DNA from: Actinomycetes bacterium
GTDB taxonomy: Bacteria > Actinomycetota > Aquicultoria > CAJVYJ01
Assembly (NCBI GenBank): GCA_030597945.1
Contig: JAUVQW010000067.1
Span: 1-6,423 of the forward strand
DNA length: 6,423 nucleotides
Direction of reading: 5' to 3'
The notes beneath the pieces were generated by a model. It ran no database searches, was not told where the DNA came from, and was given only the letters and a program-made list of their open reading frames with translations. The translations under genes and the position numbers were made by a program. Within the stretch, counting starts at the first letter, position 1. Every line of letters starts with the position of its first letter. Below, one piece after another: positions 1-5,287 of this stretch.

Positions 1-6
1 GAGGTG
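1..6 (+). promoter_or_regulatory. Ribosome binding site of lgt
   Basis: GAGGTG at the very edge of the window lies 9 nt before the TTG at 16. It supports TTG as the initiation codon. The next in-frame ATG (Met19) is too far away and would remove the first helix and the conserved tyrosine. Confidence 0.6.
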
Positions 7-15
7 TAGCAATAA

Positions 16-768
16 TTGTATCCGGTACTAATTAAATTAGGTCCGATTTCCATCCCCTCTTACGGCTTCATGCTCGCTATCGCTTTTATCGTGGGCATTA
101 CTCTCTTTTCCAGGGACCTTAAAAGGCGAAAGATGGATCCAGGTATCGCCTATGATCTGGGGATAGCAGCGATAATCGGTGGAGTGCTCGGAGCAAGAAC
201 TGCATATGTTCTTGGCCATATAGGAGATGCGCCATTTATAGATCTAGTCCTTCGCGGCGGCCTTGCCTGGTTTGGTGGACTTATAGGAGCAACACTACTA
301 ACATATGTAGTGGCAAAACGAAAAAATTTATCGATACCACTCGTTGCTGATGGAATAGCGCCGGCCGTTGCCATCGGCCATGTTTTCGGACGGATCGGCT
401 GCCTCTTAAACGGCGATGATTACGGTATCGCTACAACTCTACCATGGGCGATGTCATTTCCTAACGGGGCACCACCGACAACCCAGCTGGTACATCCTAC
501 CCAGATATATGAAGCAACCCTTCACCTGGGAATATTTATCTTCATCCTAGCGATACGAAATAAGGTCAAAGTTGGTAATCTATTTTTGATATTTCTCGTC
601 TTGGCGGGTACGGAGAGGTTCTTTATTGAGTTTATCCGCACCAACGAGATAATCGTCGGCGGTATTTTTACCATCCACCACTTTGTGGCGCTTGCACTTG
701 TGATCGGCGGATCGGCTGCCCTTTATCTTCGAAGAACTGTAACCTCCGTCGAAGCGGTTAAAAATTAA
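16..768 (+). CDS. lgt: Prolipoprotein diacylglyceryl transferase (Lgt)
   Basis: Lgt is an integral membrane enzyme that transfers diacylglyceryl from phosphatidylglycerol to the lipobox cysteine of prolipoproteins, the first step of lipoprotein maturation. The 250-residue product is close to the usual family length and is built of hydrophobic helices throughout. Visible family landmarks are Tyr16 in PSYGFM, the GGLAWFGG loop at 81-88, the signature GRIGCLLNGDDYG at 125-137, HPTQIYEA at 160-167, and Arg201/Glu205 in RFFIEFIR, matching E. coli Arg239/Glu243. Compared with E. coli, the loop histidine (His103) is Phe86, signature Asn146 is Cys129 and Glu151 is Asp134; I take this as a family variant, not a dead enzyme. 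The start is TTG, chosen because GAGGTG lies 9 nt before it and the N-terminus aligns with Lgt. It converges on nth with 20 bp between stop codons and no clear hairpin there. Confidence 0.95.
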   Translation: MYPVLIKLGPISIPSYGFMLAIAFIVGITLFSRDLKRRKMDPGIAYDLGIAAIIGGVLGARTAYVLGHIGDAPFIDLVLRGGLAWFGGLIGATLLTYVVAKRKNLSIPLVADGIAPAVAIGHVFGRIGCLLNGDDYGIATTLPWAMSFPNGAPPTTQLVHPTQIYEATLHLGIFIFILAIRNKVKVGNLFLIFLVLAGTERFFIEFIRTNEIIVGGIFTIHHFVALALVIGGSAALYLRRTVTSVEAVKN

Positions 769-788
769 TTATATTATTTTTATTAGTT

Positions 789-1421
789 CTAAAAAGTAAA
801 CGCGGATGGACAGATATCGTTTAAAATACACTCGCCGCACAGAGGCACTCTTGCCTTGCAAATATTTCTGCCGTGAGAGATAAGCAGATTACAAATAGCG
901 TACCACCTGTCTTTTGGAAAGACCTCCATTAGATCCCGTTCGATCTTGACCGGATCAATTTCTGTGCTCAATCCGAGTCTATTTGAAAGCCTCTTAACGT
1001 GAGTATCGACGGCGATGCCGGCAGTTACGCCATATGCTTCAGAGAGGACGACATTGGCCGTTTTTCTCTGGACTCCGGGAAGGAGTAAAATGTCATCCAT
1101 CGTTTTTGGCACTTTCCCATCAAATTCTTTTTCAATCATTTGAGCCGAACCTATAATACTTTTGGTCTTATTTCGATAGAATCCAGCTGATCTTATCTCC
1201 TGCTCCAATTCATCTGGATCAGCATCAGCAAAGTCACGACTAGTCTTATATTTTTTAAATAAATTCTTGGTGATCATGTTTACTCGTTTGTCTGTGCACT
1301 GGGCAGAAAGAATAGTCGCTACTAGCATCTGCTGCGGGTCCCTAAATTCAAGCGCAGTGCTGGCACCGGGATATTCTTTTTCCAGCCTACCAAATATGTC
1401 CTTTTCACTATCTGGTTCCAT
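789..1421 (-). CDS. nth: Endonuclease III (DNA glycosylase/AP lyase)
   Basis: Base-excision-repair enzyme that removes oxidised pyrimidines and nicks the abasic site. The 210-residue length matches E. coli Nth (211). The helix-hairpin-helix LPGVQRKTANVVL spans 114-126 and contains the catalytic lysine Lys120; the catalytic aspartate is Asp139 in VDTHVKRLSNRLG. Four cysteines at 188, 195, 198 and 204 have the C-X6-C-X2-C-X5-C spacing of the [4Fe-4S] cluster. All key residues are present, so it should be active. It is the last gene of the unit starting at 1779. The ATG has no Shine-Dalgarno (the bases before it are AAATCCTCCT). It lies 12 nt after the stop of the small upstream gene, and an in-frame TAA just upstream rules out a longer form, so translation probably depends on reinitiation. 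Confidence 0.96.
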   Translation of the reverse strand: MEPDSEKDIFGRLEKEYPGASTALEFRDPQQMLVATILSAQCTDKRVNMITKNLFKKYKTSRDFADADPDELEQEIRSAGFYRNKTKSIIGSAQMIEKEFDGKVPKTMDDILLLPGVQRKTANVVLSEAYGVTAGIAVDTHVKRLSNRLGLSTEIDPVKIERDLMEVFPKDRWYAICNLLISHGRNICKARVPLCGECILNDICPSAFTF

Positions 1422-1433
1422 AGGAGGATTTTA

Positions 1434-1535
1434 TCATTTCCTGACAACACGTTTGGTATTAAGTGAAATATCACGGATCATAAGAGCGATAATTACTACC
1501 ATTAAGGCTATGATTACGTAATTTGTATAATCCAT
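1434..1535 (-). CDS. 33-residue single-helix membrane protein, unknown
   Basis: A small reading frame of 33 codons plus TGA in the 139-bp gap between the PC4-like gene and nth. It starts MDYTNYVIIALM; a hydrophobic helix of Val, Ile, Leu, Ala and Met covers about residues 6-20, followed by a basic tail (Arg21, Lys28, Arg29, Arg32, Lys33). By the positive-inside rule the tail should be cytoplasmic and the N-terminus outside. AAGGAG (1546-1551) lies 10 nt before the ATG, slightly long but acceptable. It sits 25 nt after the PC4-like stop and ends 12 nt before the nth start, all on one strand, as a middle gene of an operon would. I recognise no family. The context (LexA-box promoter, DNA-repair neighbours) recalls SOS-induced mini membrane proteins such as SidA and TisB, but that is analogy, not homology. 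It could also be a chance frame. Confidence 0.62.
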   Translation of the reverse strand: MDYTNYVIIALMVVIIALMIRDISLNTKRVVRK

Positions 1536-1560
1536 CTTACTTCTGCTCCTTCAACTAATA

Positions 1561-1779
1561 TTACTTTTGGGCGATCTTTCCGATCTCGTTTATTGCTGTT
1601 TTCATCTCTTCGACTTGGTCAAGAGGAAAACTAATGCCTCGTTTTGTCGGGAGCCAATCGCCTTTTTCTCCTTTAAAGAAGATCCTAAGATCGGCTCGAG
1701 TCTGACCTTTGAATTCTGATATCCTTGCCCTGACCAGCTCAGTATCTCCTTTTTCAAACTCATAAGCTACCTTATCCAT
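1561..1779 (-). CDS. PC4/YdbC-like ssDNA-binding protein
   Basis: A 72-residue protein of the transcriptional coactivator p15 (PC4) superfamily, which includes bacterial YdbC-type proteins that bind single-stranded DNA or RNA. The central stretch SEFKGQTRADLRIFF (21-35), then a basic/aromatic loop and the KRGISFPLDQVEEM segment (46-59), match the PC4 fold: strands with conserved Arg/Lys/Trp, then a C-terminal helix. It is essentially the whole domain with no extra part. AGGAGG (1785-1790) lies 5 nt before the ATG, a strong ribosome site. It is the first gene of the unit with the 33-residue protein and nth, and carries the promoter and LexA box. Likely role (inference): binding single-stranded DNA exposed during damage or replication. 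A general transcription-modulating role is also possible. Confidence 0.85.
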   Translation of the reverse strand: MDKVAYEFEKGDTELVRARISEFKGQTRADLRIFFKGEKGDWLPTKRGISFPLDQVEEMKTAINEIGKIAQK

Positions 1780-1799
1780 GATAACCTCCTCTCAAAAAT

Positions 1800-1813
1800 C
1801 GAACGTATGTTCT
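1800..1813. promoter_or_regulatory. LexA/DinR (SOS) operator box
   Basis: CGAACGTATGTTCT matches the Gram-positive LexA/DinR consensus CGAACRNRYGTTYC at 13 of 14 positions; only the last base differs. It begins directly downstream of the -10 element of the minus-strand promoter, covering the expected transcription start, where a repressor would block RNA polymerase. Match and position are seen directly; that LexA acts here is inference from the consensus. Confidence 0.8.
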
Positions 1814-1814
1814 A

Positions 1815-1843
1815 TTTATAATTGCTTTGCATATATGTGTCAA
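1815..1843 (-). promoter_or_regulatory. Sigma70-type promoter of the PC4-like/nth unit
   Basis: Read on the minus strand, a perfect -35 TTGACA (1838-1843) is followed after exactly 17 bp by TATAAA (1815-1820), one base from the -10 consensus. Transcription should begin near 1808, giving a leader of roughly 29 nt before the PC4-like ATG. The start point falls inside the LexA-like box at 1800-1813. Confidence 0.85.
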
Positions 1844-1912
1844 GAGATTTTTAGCAATTAGCCAAGTTTTTCGTAAATCCTAAAGGGAATAAGGATTAGG
1901 ACATTAGGAAGA

Positions 1913-1918
1913 AAGGAG
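1913..1918 (+). promoter_or_regulatory. Ribosome binding site of htrA
   Basis: AAGGAG, 7 nt before the TTG at 1926. It decides the start in favour of TTG over the ATG four codons downstream. Just upstream, AATCCT (1876-1881) can pair with AGGATT (1892-1897), or TCCTAA (1878-1883) with TTAGGA at 1896-1901 or 1904-1909, so the leader may fold in alternative ways. Confidence 0.7.
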
Positions 1919-1925
1919 ATAAAAA

Positions 1926-3005
1926 TTGCTGTCCAAAATGAGAATTCAGATACTGATTGCCCTGCTTCTTGTCACAGTAGTATTATCCGGAGTCAACCTT
2001 GTCTCAAGCGGGACAAACGAAAAAAAAGCTCCTGAGGCCGAAGCGCAAGAAGACGATAAAATTTCTTCACCACCGGTAGATTTTACAAAGATCGTAAAGA
2101 AACAGGAACAAGGAGTCGTTTCTATCGAAGTCGAAAATAAAGAAGATTCCAGTGAGCTTCCCGACGGCCATCCGCCTATTCCGCCAAAGTTTAGAAGTAG
2201 CGAGGGTTCAGGTTTCATTGTCTCCAAGAAAGGACTAATACTTACGAACAACCATGTCATAAGTAACGCGAAAGACATTACCGTAAAAACATCTGATAAG
2301 AAAAAATATGATGCGAAGATTGTCGGTCGTGATCCTGCCAACGATGTAGCTTTGATTAAAATAAAACCCAAAGAGGATTTAAAAGCTCTATCATTAGGCG
2401 ATTCAAAAGATATTGATACCGGAGAATGGGTGATCGCCATGGGTAATCCTTTGGGCCTTGAGAACAACGTCTCCATAGGGATCATCAGCGCAAAAAAAAG
2501 AGAGTTTCCAGACTTACCTCTTGTAGATTTCATACAGACCCATGCTGGCATAAACCCTGGGAGTAGTGGTGGCCCATTGATCAACGGGGATGGAAAAGTA
2601 ATCGGTATGAATACGGCGGCAATACCCGATACGGAAATCGGCCTTTCAGTTCCAGTAAACAGGATCAAAAAATTAATCCCCAAACTTAAAAAGGGAGATA
2701 TTAAGCGCGGTTTTCTAGGTGTTTATGCTATCGATCCCGAGGAAGAAACCGGCCTATCGGACCTTCCCGAGGGAGCGATGATTGACATGATCGGAGCTGA
2801 TAGCCCCGCTGAAAAAGCGGGCCTGATCGAAGGCGATATAATCACTGAATTCGACGGAGAAAAGATAAAAAATCCTGAAGATCTAGCGAGAGCCGAGGCA
2901 AAAAATAAACCTGGGGAAGACGTAGAGATAGTCGTCGATAGAGATGGAAAGGTTGAAAAGGTAAAAGCGACTCTGGATGAAGATACCGGAGCAGTGGAAG
3001 AATAA
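1926..3005 (+). CDS. htrA: HtrA/DegP-type serine protease with one PDZ domain
   Basis: Envelope quality-control protease that degrades misfolded extracytoplasmic proteins. An N-terminal hydrophobic segment (about 6-24) serves as anchor or signal, followed by an acidic linker (30-50). The trypsin-like domain (about 52-250) holds the triad His110 (LTNNHVI), Asp140 (NDVALIKI) and Ser214 (NPGSSGGPL). A single PDZ domain (about 260-350) begins RGFLGV and contains SPAEKAGLIEGDIITEFDG. The total of 359 residues fits the one-PDZ class. The usual QTDAAINPGNSGG block reads QTHAGINPGSSGG here, with His206 at the usual aspartate. TTG is chosen as start because AAGGAG (1913-1918) lies 7 nt before it, whereas the ATG at 1938 is 19 nt away. 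The gene diverges from the LexA-box unit and converges on the cytochrome gene with an 11-bp gap. I found no convincing promoter of its own. Confidence 0.95.
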   Translation: MLSKMRIQILIALLLVTVVLSGVNLVSSGTNEKKAPEAEAQEDDKISSPPVDFTKIVKKQEQGVVSIEVENKEDSSELPDGHPPIPPKFRSSEGSGFIVSKKGLILTNNHVISNAKDITVKTSDKKKYDAKIVGRDPANDVALIKIKPKEDLKALSLGDSKDIDTGEWVIAMGNPLGLENNVSIGIISAKKREFPDLPLVDFIQTHAGINPGSSGGPLINGDGKVIGMNTAAIPDTEIGLSVPVNRIKKLIPKLKKGDIKRGFLGVYAIDPEEETGLSDLPEGAMIDMIGADSPAEKAGLIEGDIITEFDGEKIKNPEDLARAEAKNKPGEDVEIVVDRDGKVEKVKATLDEDTGAVEE

Positions 3006-3016
3006 ATTGCTCTAAT

Positions 3017-4066
3017 CTAACTTTTGGGTCTTTTATCTTCAAAAGAATGCGGCTTATGGCATAAGTCGCATTCTACGTCTTTAGCCTTTTTAAATGGTTG
3101 ATCGAAATCATCGAATCCCATATCACCGTCAATGACCTCATCGGCCGCGTCTTTATGGCATTTAAGGCAAACTTTAGCGGTAGGTCTTGGGATAAAATCA
3201 TCATCATGTTCTCCGTGGCAATCAATGCAATCGACGTCTTCTTGCGCCATCTCGGTTGCGTCATAGTCGGCTACGAGTTTGGGGTCGGATAGACCGTGAC
3301 AAGCGCGACATTCAAAAAAGTCAGAGGCATCGACATCAGTCGTACCAAAAGTTTTTTCAGCAAGATCTTTGTCCCGGTGGCAGACGCTACATTCGGAGGG
3401 GGCTGTTTTACCATCGATCTCCCTCTCGTTACCAGGCATATGACATCTCATACATCCTTCCATCATCTTCATCCCGTTAAAGTAGGGAAAATCTCTCGCT
3501 CCCAAATGGGTAATCCGGTTGTGACAGTCGGTGCAGGTCATAATACCTAATTCCAGATGGTCCTCATGATCGATCTTTATCTTTGTTTTGGCTCTATTAT
3601 CCGCATCGACATCCATCTTATGGCAACGCTCACAAACATTGCTTTTCATCTCTTTAGAAAGTTCGCTATTCTTATTGATTGTCTTGGGATAATCGCCCGT
3701 AAAATGTGCATAGACTTCACCTAAAGTCTTTATGTCTTCAACTATGAAAGTTACCACTCCCCCGACAGGCATGTGGCAGGCAAGACACTCTATGTTCCCA
3801 TGTTCCGACGCTTTCCACTTTTTATACTCAGGTCTCATCTCATGGCAGAATATGCACGTCTGGGAACCCCCAAGATAAACAGCGTTGCCGATCACTATCA
3901 GACCAATAATGGAGCCGATGGTGACGATAATACTAATGACAAGAAGGATTCCACCGGTTCTCGTTCTCCTTAGAAGGATCCAGAGGATGAGTCCGATGAG
4001 GAAGAGGGCAAGCCCAAATAGAAAAGTCGTGAAATATAGAAACTGGACCATATTTGATACTGACAT
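3017..4066 (-). CDS. Membrane-anchored ten-haem cytochrome c, NapC/NrfH-like N-terminus
   Basis: Likely a quinol-oxidising or electron-relay cytochrome on the outer face of the membrane. Two hydrophobic helices (about 7-32 and 40-63) flank a basic loop RRTRTGG, placing both termini outside. Ten CxxCH haem sites start at Cys71, 94, 145, 178, 205, 226, 253, 280, 300 and 333. The first reads CIFCHEM, the CxxCHxM pattern of NapC/NrfH, and the first four sites (to about residue 187) resemble a NapC/NirT domain; the remaining six form an extra C-terminal module. NapC and NrfH usually have one helix and four haems, so this is an extended form. No reductase or cytochrome-maturation gene lies in the window, so its partner is unknown. 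The ATG has only a weak AAGG 6 nt upstream (positions 4073-4076), which lies in an inverted repeat. A strong terminator separates it from the upstream gene. Confidence 0.9.
   Translation of the reverse strand: MSVSNMVQFLYFTTFLFGLALFLIGLILWILLRRTRTGGILLVISIIVTIGSIIGLIVIGNAVYLGGSQTCIFCHEMRPEYKKWKASEHGNIECLACHMPVGGVVTFIVEDIKTLGEVYAHFTGDYPKTINKNSELSKEMKSNVCERCHKMDVDADNRAKTKIKIDHEDHLELGIMTCTDCHNRITHLGARDFPYFNGMKMMEGCMRCHMPGNEREIDGKTAPSECSVCHRDKDLAEKTFGTTDVDASDFFECRACHGLSDPKLVADYDATEMAQEDVDCIDCHGEHDDDFIPRPTAKVCLKCHKDAADEVIDGDMGFDDFDQPFKKAKDVECDLCHKPHSFEDKRPKS
3045..3073 (-). terminator. Possible terminator hairpin inside the cytochrome 3' end
   Basis: A 13-bp stem (one G-T pair) with a 3-nt loop: GAATGCGGCTTAT (3045-3057), GGC, ATAAGTCGCATTC (3061-3073). 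On the minus strand it is followed at once by TTTT. On the plus strand no T-run follows. It lies within coding sequence for the last haem motif of the cytochrome gene, 40 bp past the htrA stop. It is the only strong hairpin near this convergent junction, so it may stop or protect either transcript. The short T-run makes true termination uncertain. Confidence 0.35.
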
Positions 4067-4072
4067 AATCGC

Positions 4073-4105
4073 CTTGGTTGATTATGATTTTTATCTCCAA
4101 CCAAG
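4073..4105 (-). repeat. Inverted repeat in the cytochrome leader
   Basis: CTTGGTTG (4073-4080) and CAACCAAG (4098-4105) form a perfect 8-bp inverted repeat with a 17-nt spacer. In the minus-strand transcript the second arm is CAACCAAG and contains the AAG of the only Shine-Dalgarno-like sequence before the cytochrome ATG. It could be a dyad operator or an RNA stem hiding the ribosome site. The repeat is seen directly; function is inference. Confidence 0.5.
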
Positions 4106-4118
4106 CTTGTTTTAAACG

Positions 4119-4155
4119 AAAAAAGACCCGCTACCACAAAGTAGTAGCGGGTCTT
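4119..4155 (-). terminator. Rho-independent terminator of the zinc-ribbon gene
   Basis: A perfect 12-bp stem, AAGACCCGCTAC (4123-4134) against GTAGCGGGTCTT (4144-4155), with a 9-nt loop. On the minus strand the stem ends in a run of six T (4124-4119). It starts 15 bp past the stop of the gene at 4171, so it should end that transcript and isolate the cytochrome gene. No T-run follows on the plus strand. Confidence 0.93.
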
Positions 4156-4170
4156 AATCTTAATTACTAT

Positions 4171-5136
4171 TTACGTCTTCTCACCACAGCTACCACAAAA
4201 CTTAGCTCCGGGTTCAAGACTTTCACCGCAATCACTACAGAACTTTTGAGCTTTGGGTTTCGGTTTAGGCTTAGACTTAGCCTTGGCCTTCGGTTTTGAC
4301 GCGTACTGACTTGATTTATACTGTTTACCTGATGGCCCAGACGATGCTGTCCTTACTCTCCATACGCCGACCATAATAGCCGTCGCAATAACGCCTAGAA
4401 TAAAAACTATGGCGATTATCGTGTTGGTCCTGCTGCTATCACCAGCCGCGGCTGTCGTTCCCCCGGTTGTGTTGACCTGACCGGGCTGCGAGTTTTCTGA
4501 TGGAGTATTATTATCTTTACTATAAGTGGCCTTATAGCTAAATTCTCTTTCTGCCGGAATATTCGAAAATGAATAGTTGTGGTATTCATATTTATCGACA
4601 GTTTGAACATCAGATGAGACCGGCTCCGCCTTAAACTCGGTTGCCCCGACCGGCTTTTCGATCTCAACAGAGAGATTATTTATGTTAGCCGCGGTCTTAA
4701 ATTTTAAGTCGAGATCTCGCACTTTCTCTGTCCCGATCGTATTGTAATAAATCTCCGCCTGGAATTCGGGATTGGTAGTTGTAAAAGTCAGAACATCGTA
4801 GTCTTCTTCGCCCGGCGTGACAACATGGGAGTTCCATGCCTCGTTATATTGATATTGGCCATTAGAGCCTACAGCCGCGGTCGAAGAAACTCGAGCTCCT
4901 TTGGGAATGTAGATCTTTACCGTCGCCGGTAGCTTTACGTCGCTTGGAAACAGCCCTCTAAAAATAAGTAAGACAGATTGGCTATCATGCTCGGGCCAGT
5001 ATGAGACCTTTAACTGATCGTAAGTTGAAACATCCTCGTGCGAACCGTCATGTTCCGCCAATGCCGGCAATGCAGCCGATCCGAGAAGCACTAAGACGAT
5101 CAAGGCCAAAGCGATCAAATTGAACTTTTTTTTCAT
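4171..5136 (-). CDS. Secreted-domain membrane protein with cytoplasmic zinc ribbon, unknown function
   Basis: A 321-residue protein in five parts. A signal peptide with Lys-rich start and hydrophobic core ends at LPALA, with likely cleavage after Ala27. An extracytoplasmic region (28-205) is rich in alternating polar/hydrophobic strands and probably folds as beta sandwich(es). A Ser/Thr/Asn/Gly-rich low-complexity stretch follows (206-237). One transmembrane helix spans about 239-259. The cytoplasmic tail has a Lys/Pro/Ala linker (281-298) and a zinc ribbon with Cys300, Cys303, Cys314 and Cys317 (CxxC-x10-CxxC). I recognise no named family for the outer domain. The zinc ribbon is of the small type found at the ends of many bacterial and archaeal membrane proteins. 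AGGGAGA lies about 6 nt before the ATG. It lies 151 bp downstream of serS with a candidate promoter between, and ends in a strong terminator. A sensing or scaffold role is a guess. Confidence 0.8.
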   Translation of the reverse strand: MKKKFNLIALALIVLVLLGSAALPALAEHDGSHEDVSTYDQLKVSYWPEHDSQSVLLIFRGLFPSDVKLPATVKIYIPKGARVSSTAAVGSNGQYQYNEAWNSHVVTPGEEDYDVLTFTTTNPEFQAEIYYNTIGTEKVRDLDLKFKTAANINNLSVEIEKPVGATEFKAEPVSSDVQTVDKYEYHNYSFSNIPAEREFSYKATYSKDNNTPSENSQPGQVNTTGGTTAAAGDSSRTNTIIAIVFILGVIATAIMVGVWRVRTASSGPSGKQYKSSQYASKPKAKAKSKPKPKPKAQKFCSDCGESLEPGAKFCGSCGEKT

Positions 5137-5209
5137 AAATATTCTCCCTTTTTAATAATTAGCGCTTTTTTTAAGCCGTTTGACTATTTACTAGAAAGCA
5201 CCGCTATAA

Positions 5210-5238
5210 ATAATAAGCTGATAACTGGTAATTAACAA
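5210..5238 (-). promoter_or_regulatory. Candidate promoter of the zinc-ribbon membrane protein gene
   Basis: On the minus strand TTGTTA (5233-5238, 4 of 6 to consensus), a 17-bp spacer and TATTAT (5210-5215, 5 of 6) precede the gene, giving a leader of about 65-70 nt. The 151-bp gap after serS leaves room for an independent promoter, and no clear serS terminator was found, so readthrough from serS is also possible. Confidence 0.45.
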
Positions 5239-5287
5239 GATGCAGACGGCAAATAAGGGAGAACTTAACAAAAAACCATACTTATTC

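Noticed and set aside
769..788. Terminator between lgt and nth
   Set aside because: The 20 bp are A/T-rich with no G+C stem; only a weak A/T-only pairing can be drawn.
1422..1427. Plus-strand AGGAGG next to the nth start
   Set aside because: No sensible plus-strand frame follows; it is just the complement of the bases before nth.
1946..2683. 245-codon minus-strand open frame antisense to htrA
   Set aside because: It lies fully inside a well-supported protease gene, has no recognisable domain and no ribosome site I could see; it is a shadow of the coding frame.
5180..5210. Plus-strand TTGACT and TATAAA in the serS/zinc-ribbon gap
   Set aside because: The spacer is 19 bp and no gene lies downstream on that strand; probably chance in an A+T-rich gap.
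5247..5287. Possible terminator after serS
   Set aside because: Only 5-6 bp arms (AATAAG/CTTATT or GAGAA/TTCTC) with a long loop, and the T-run lies inside the loop instead of after the stem.
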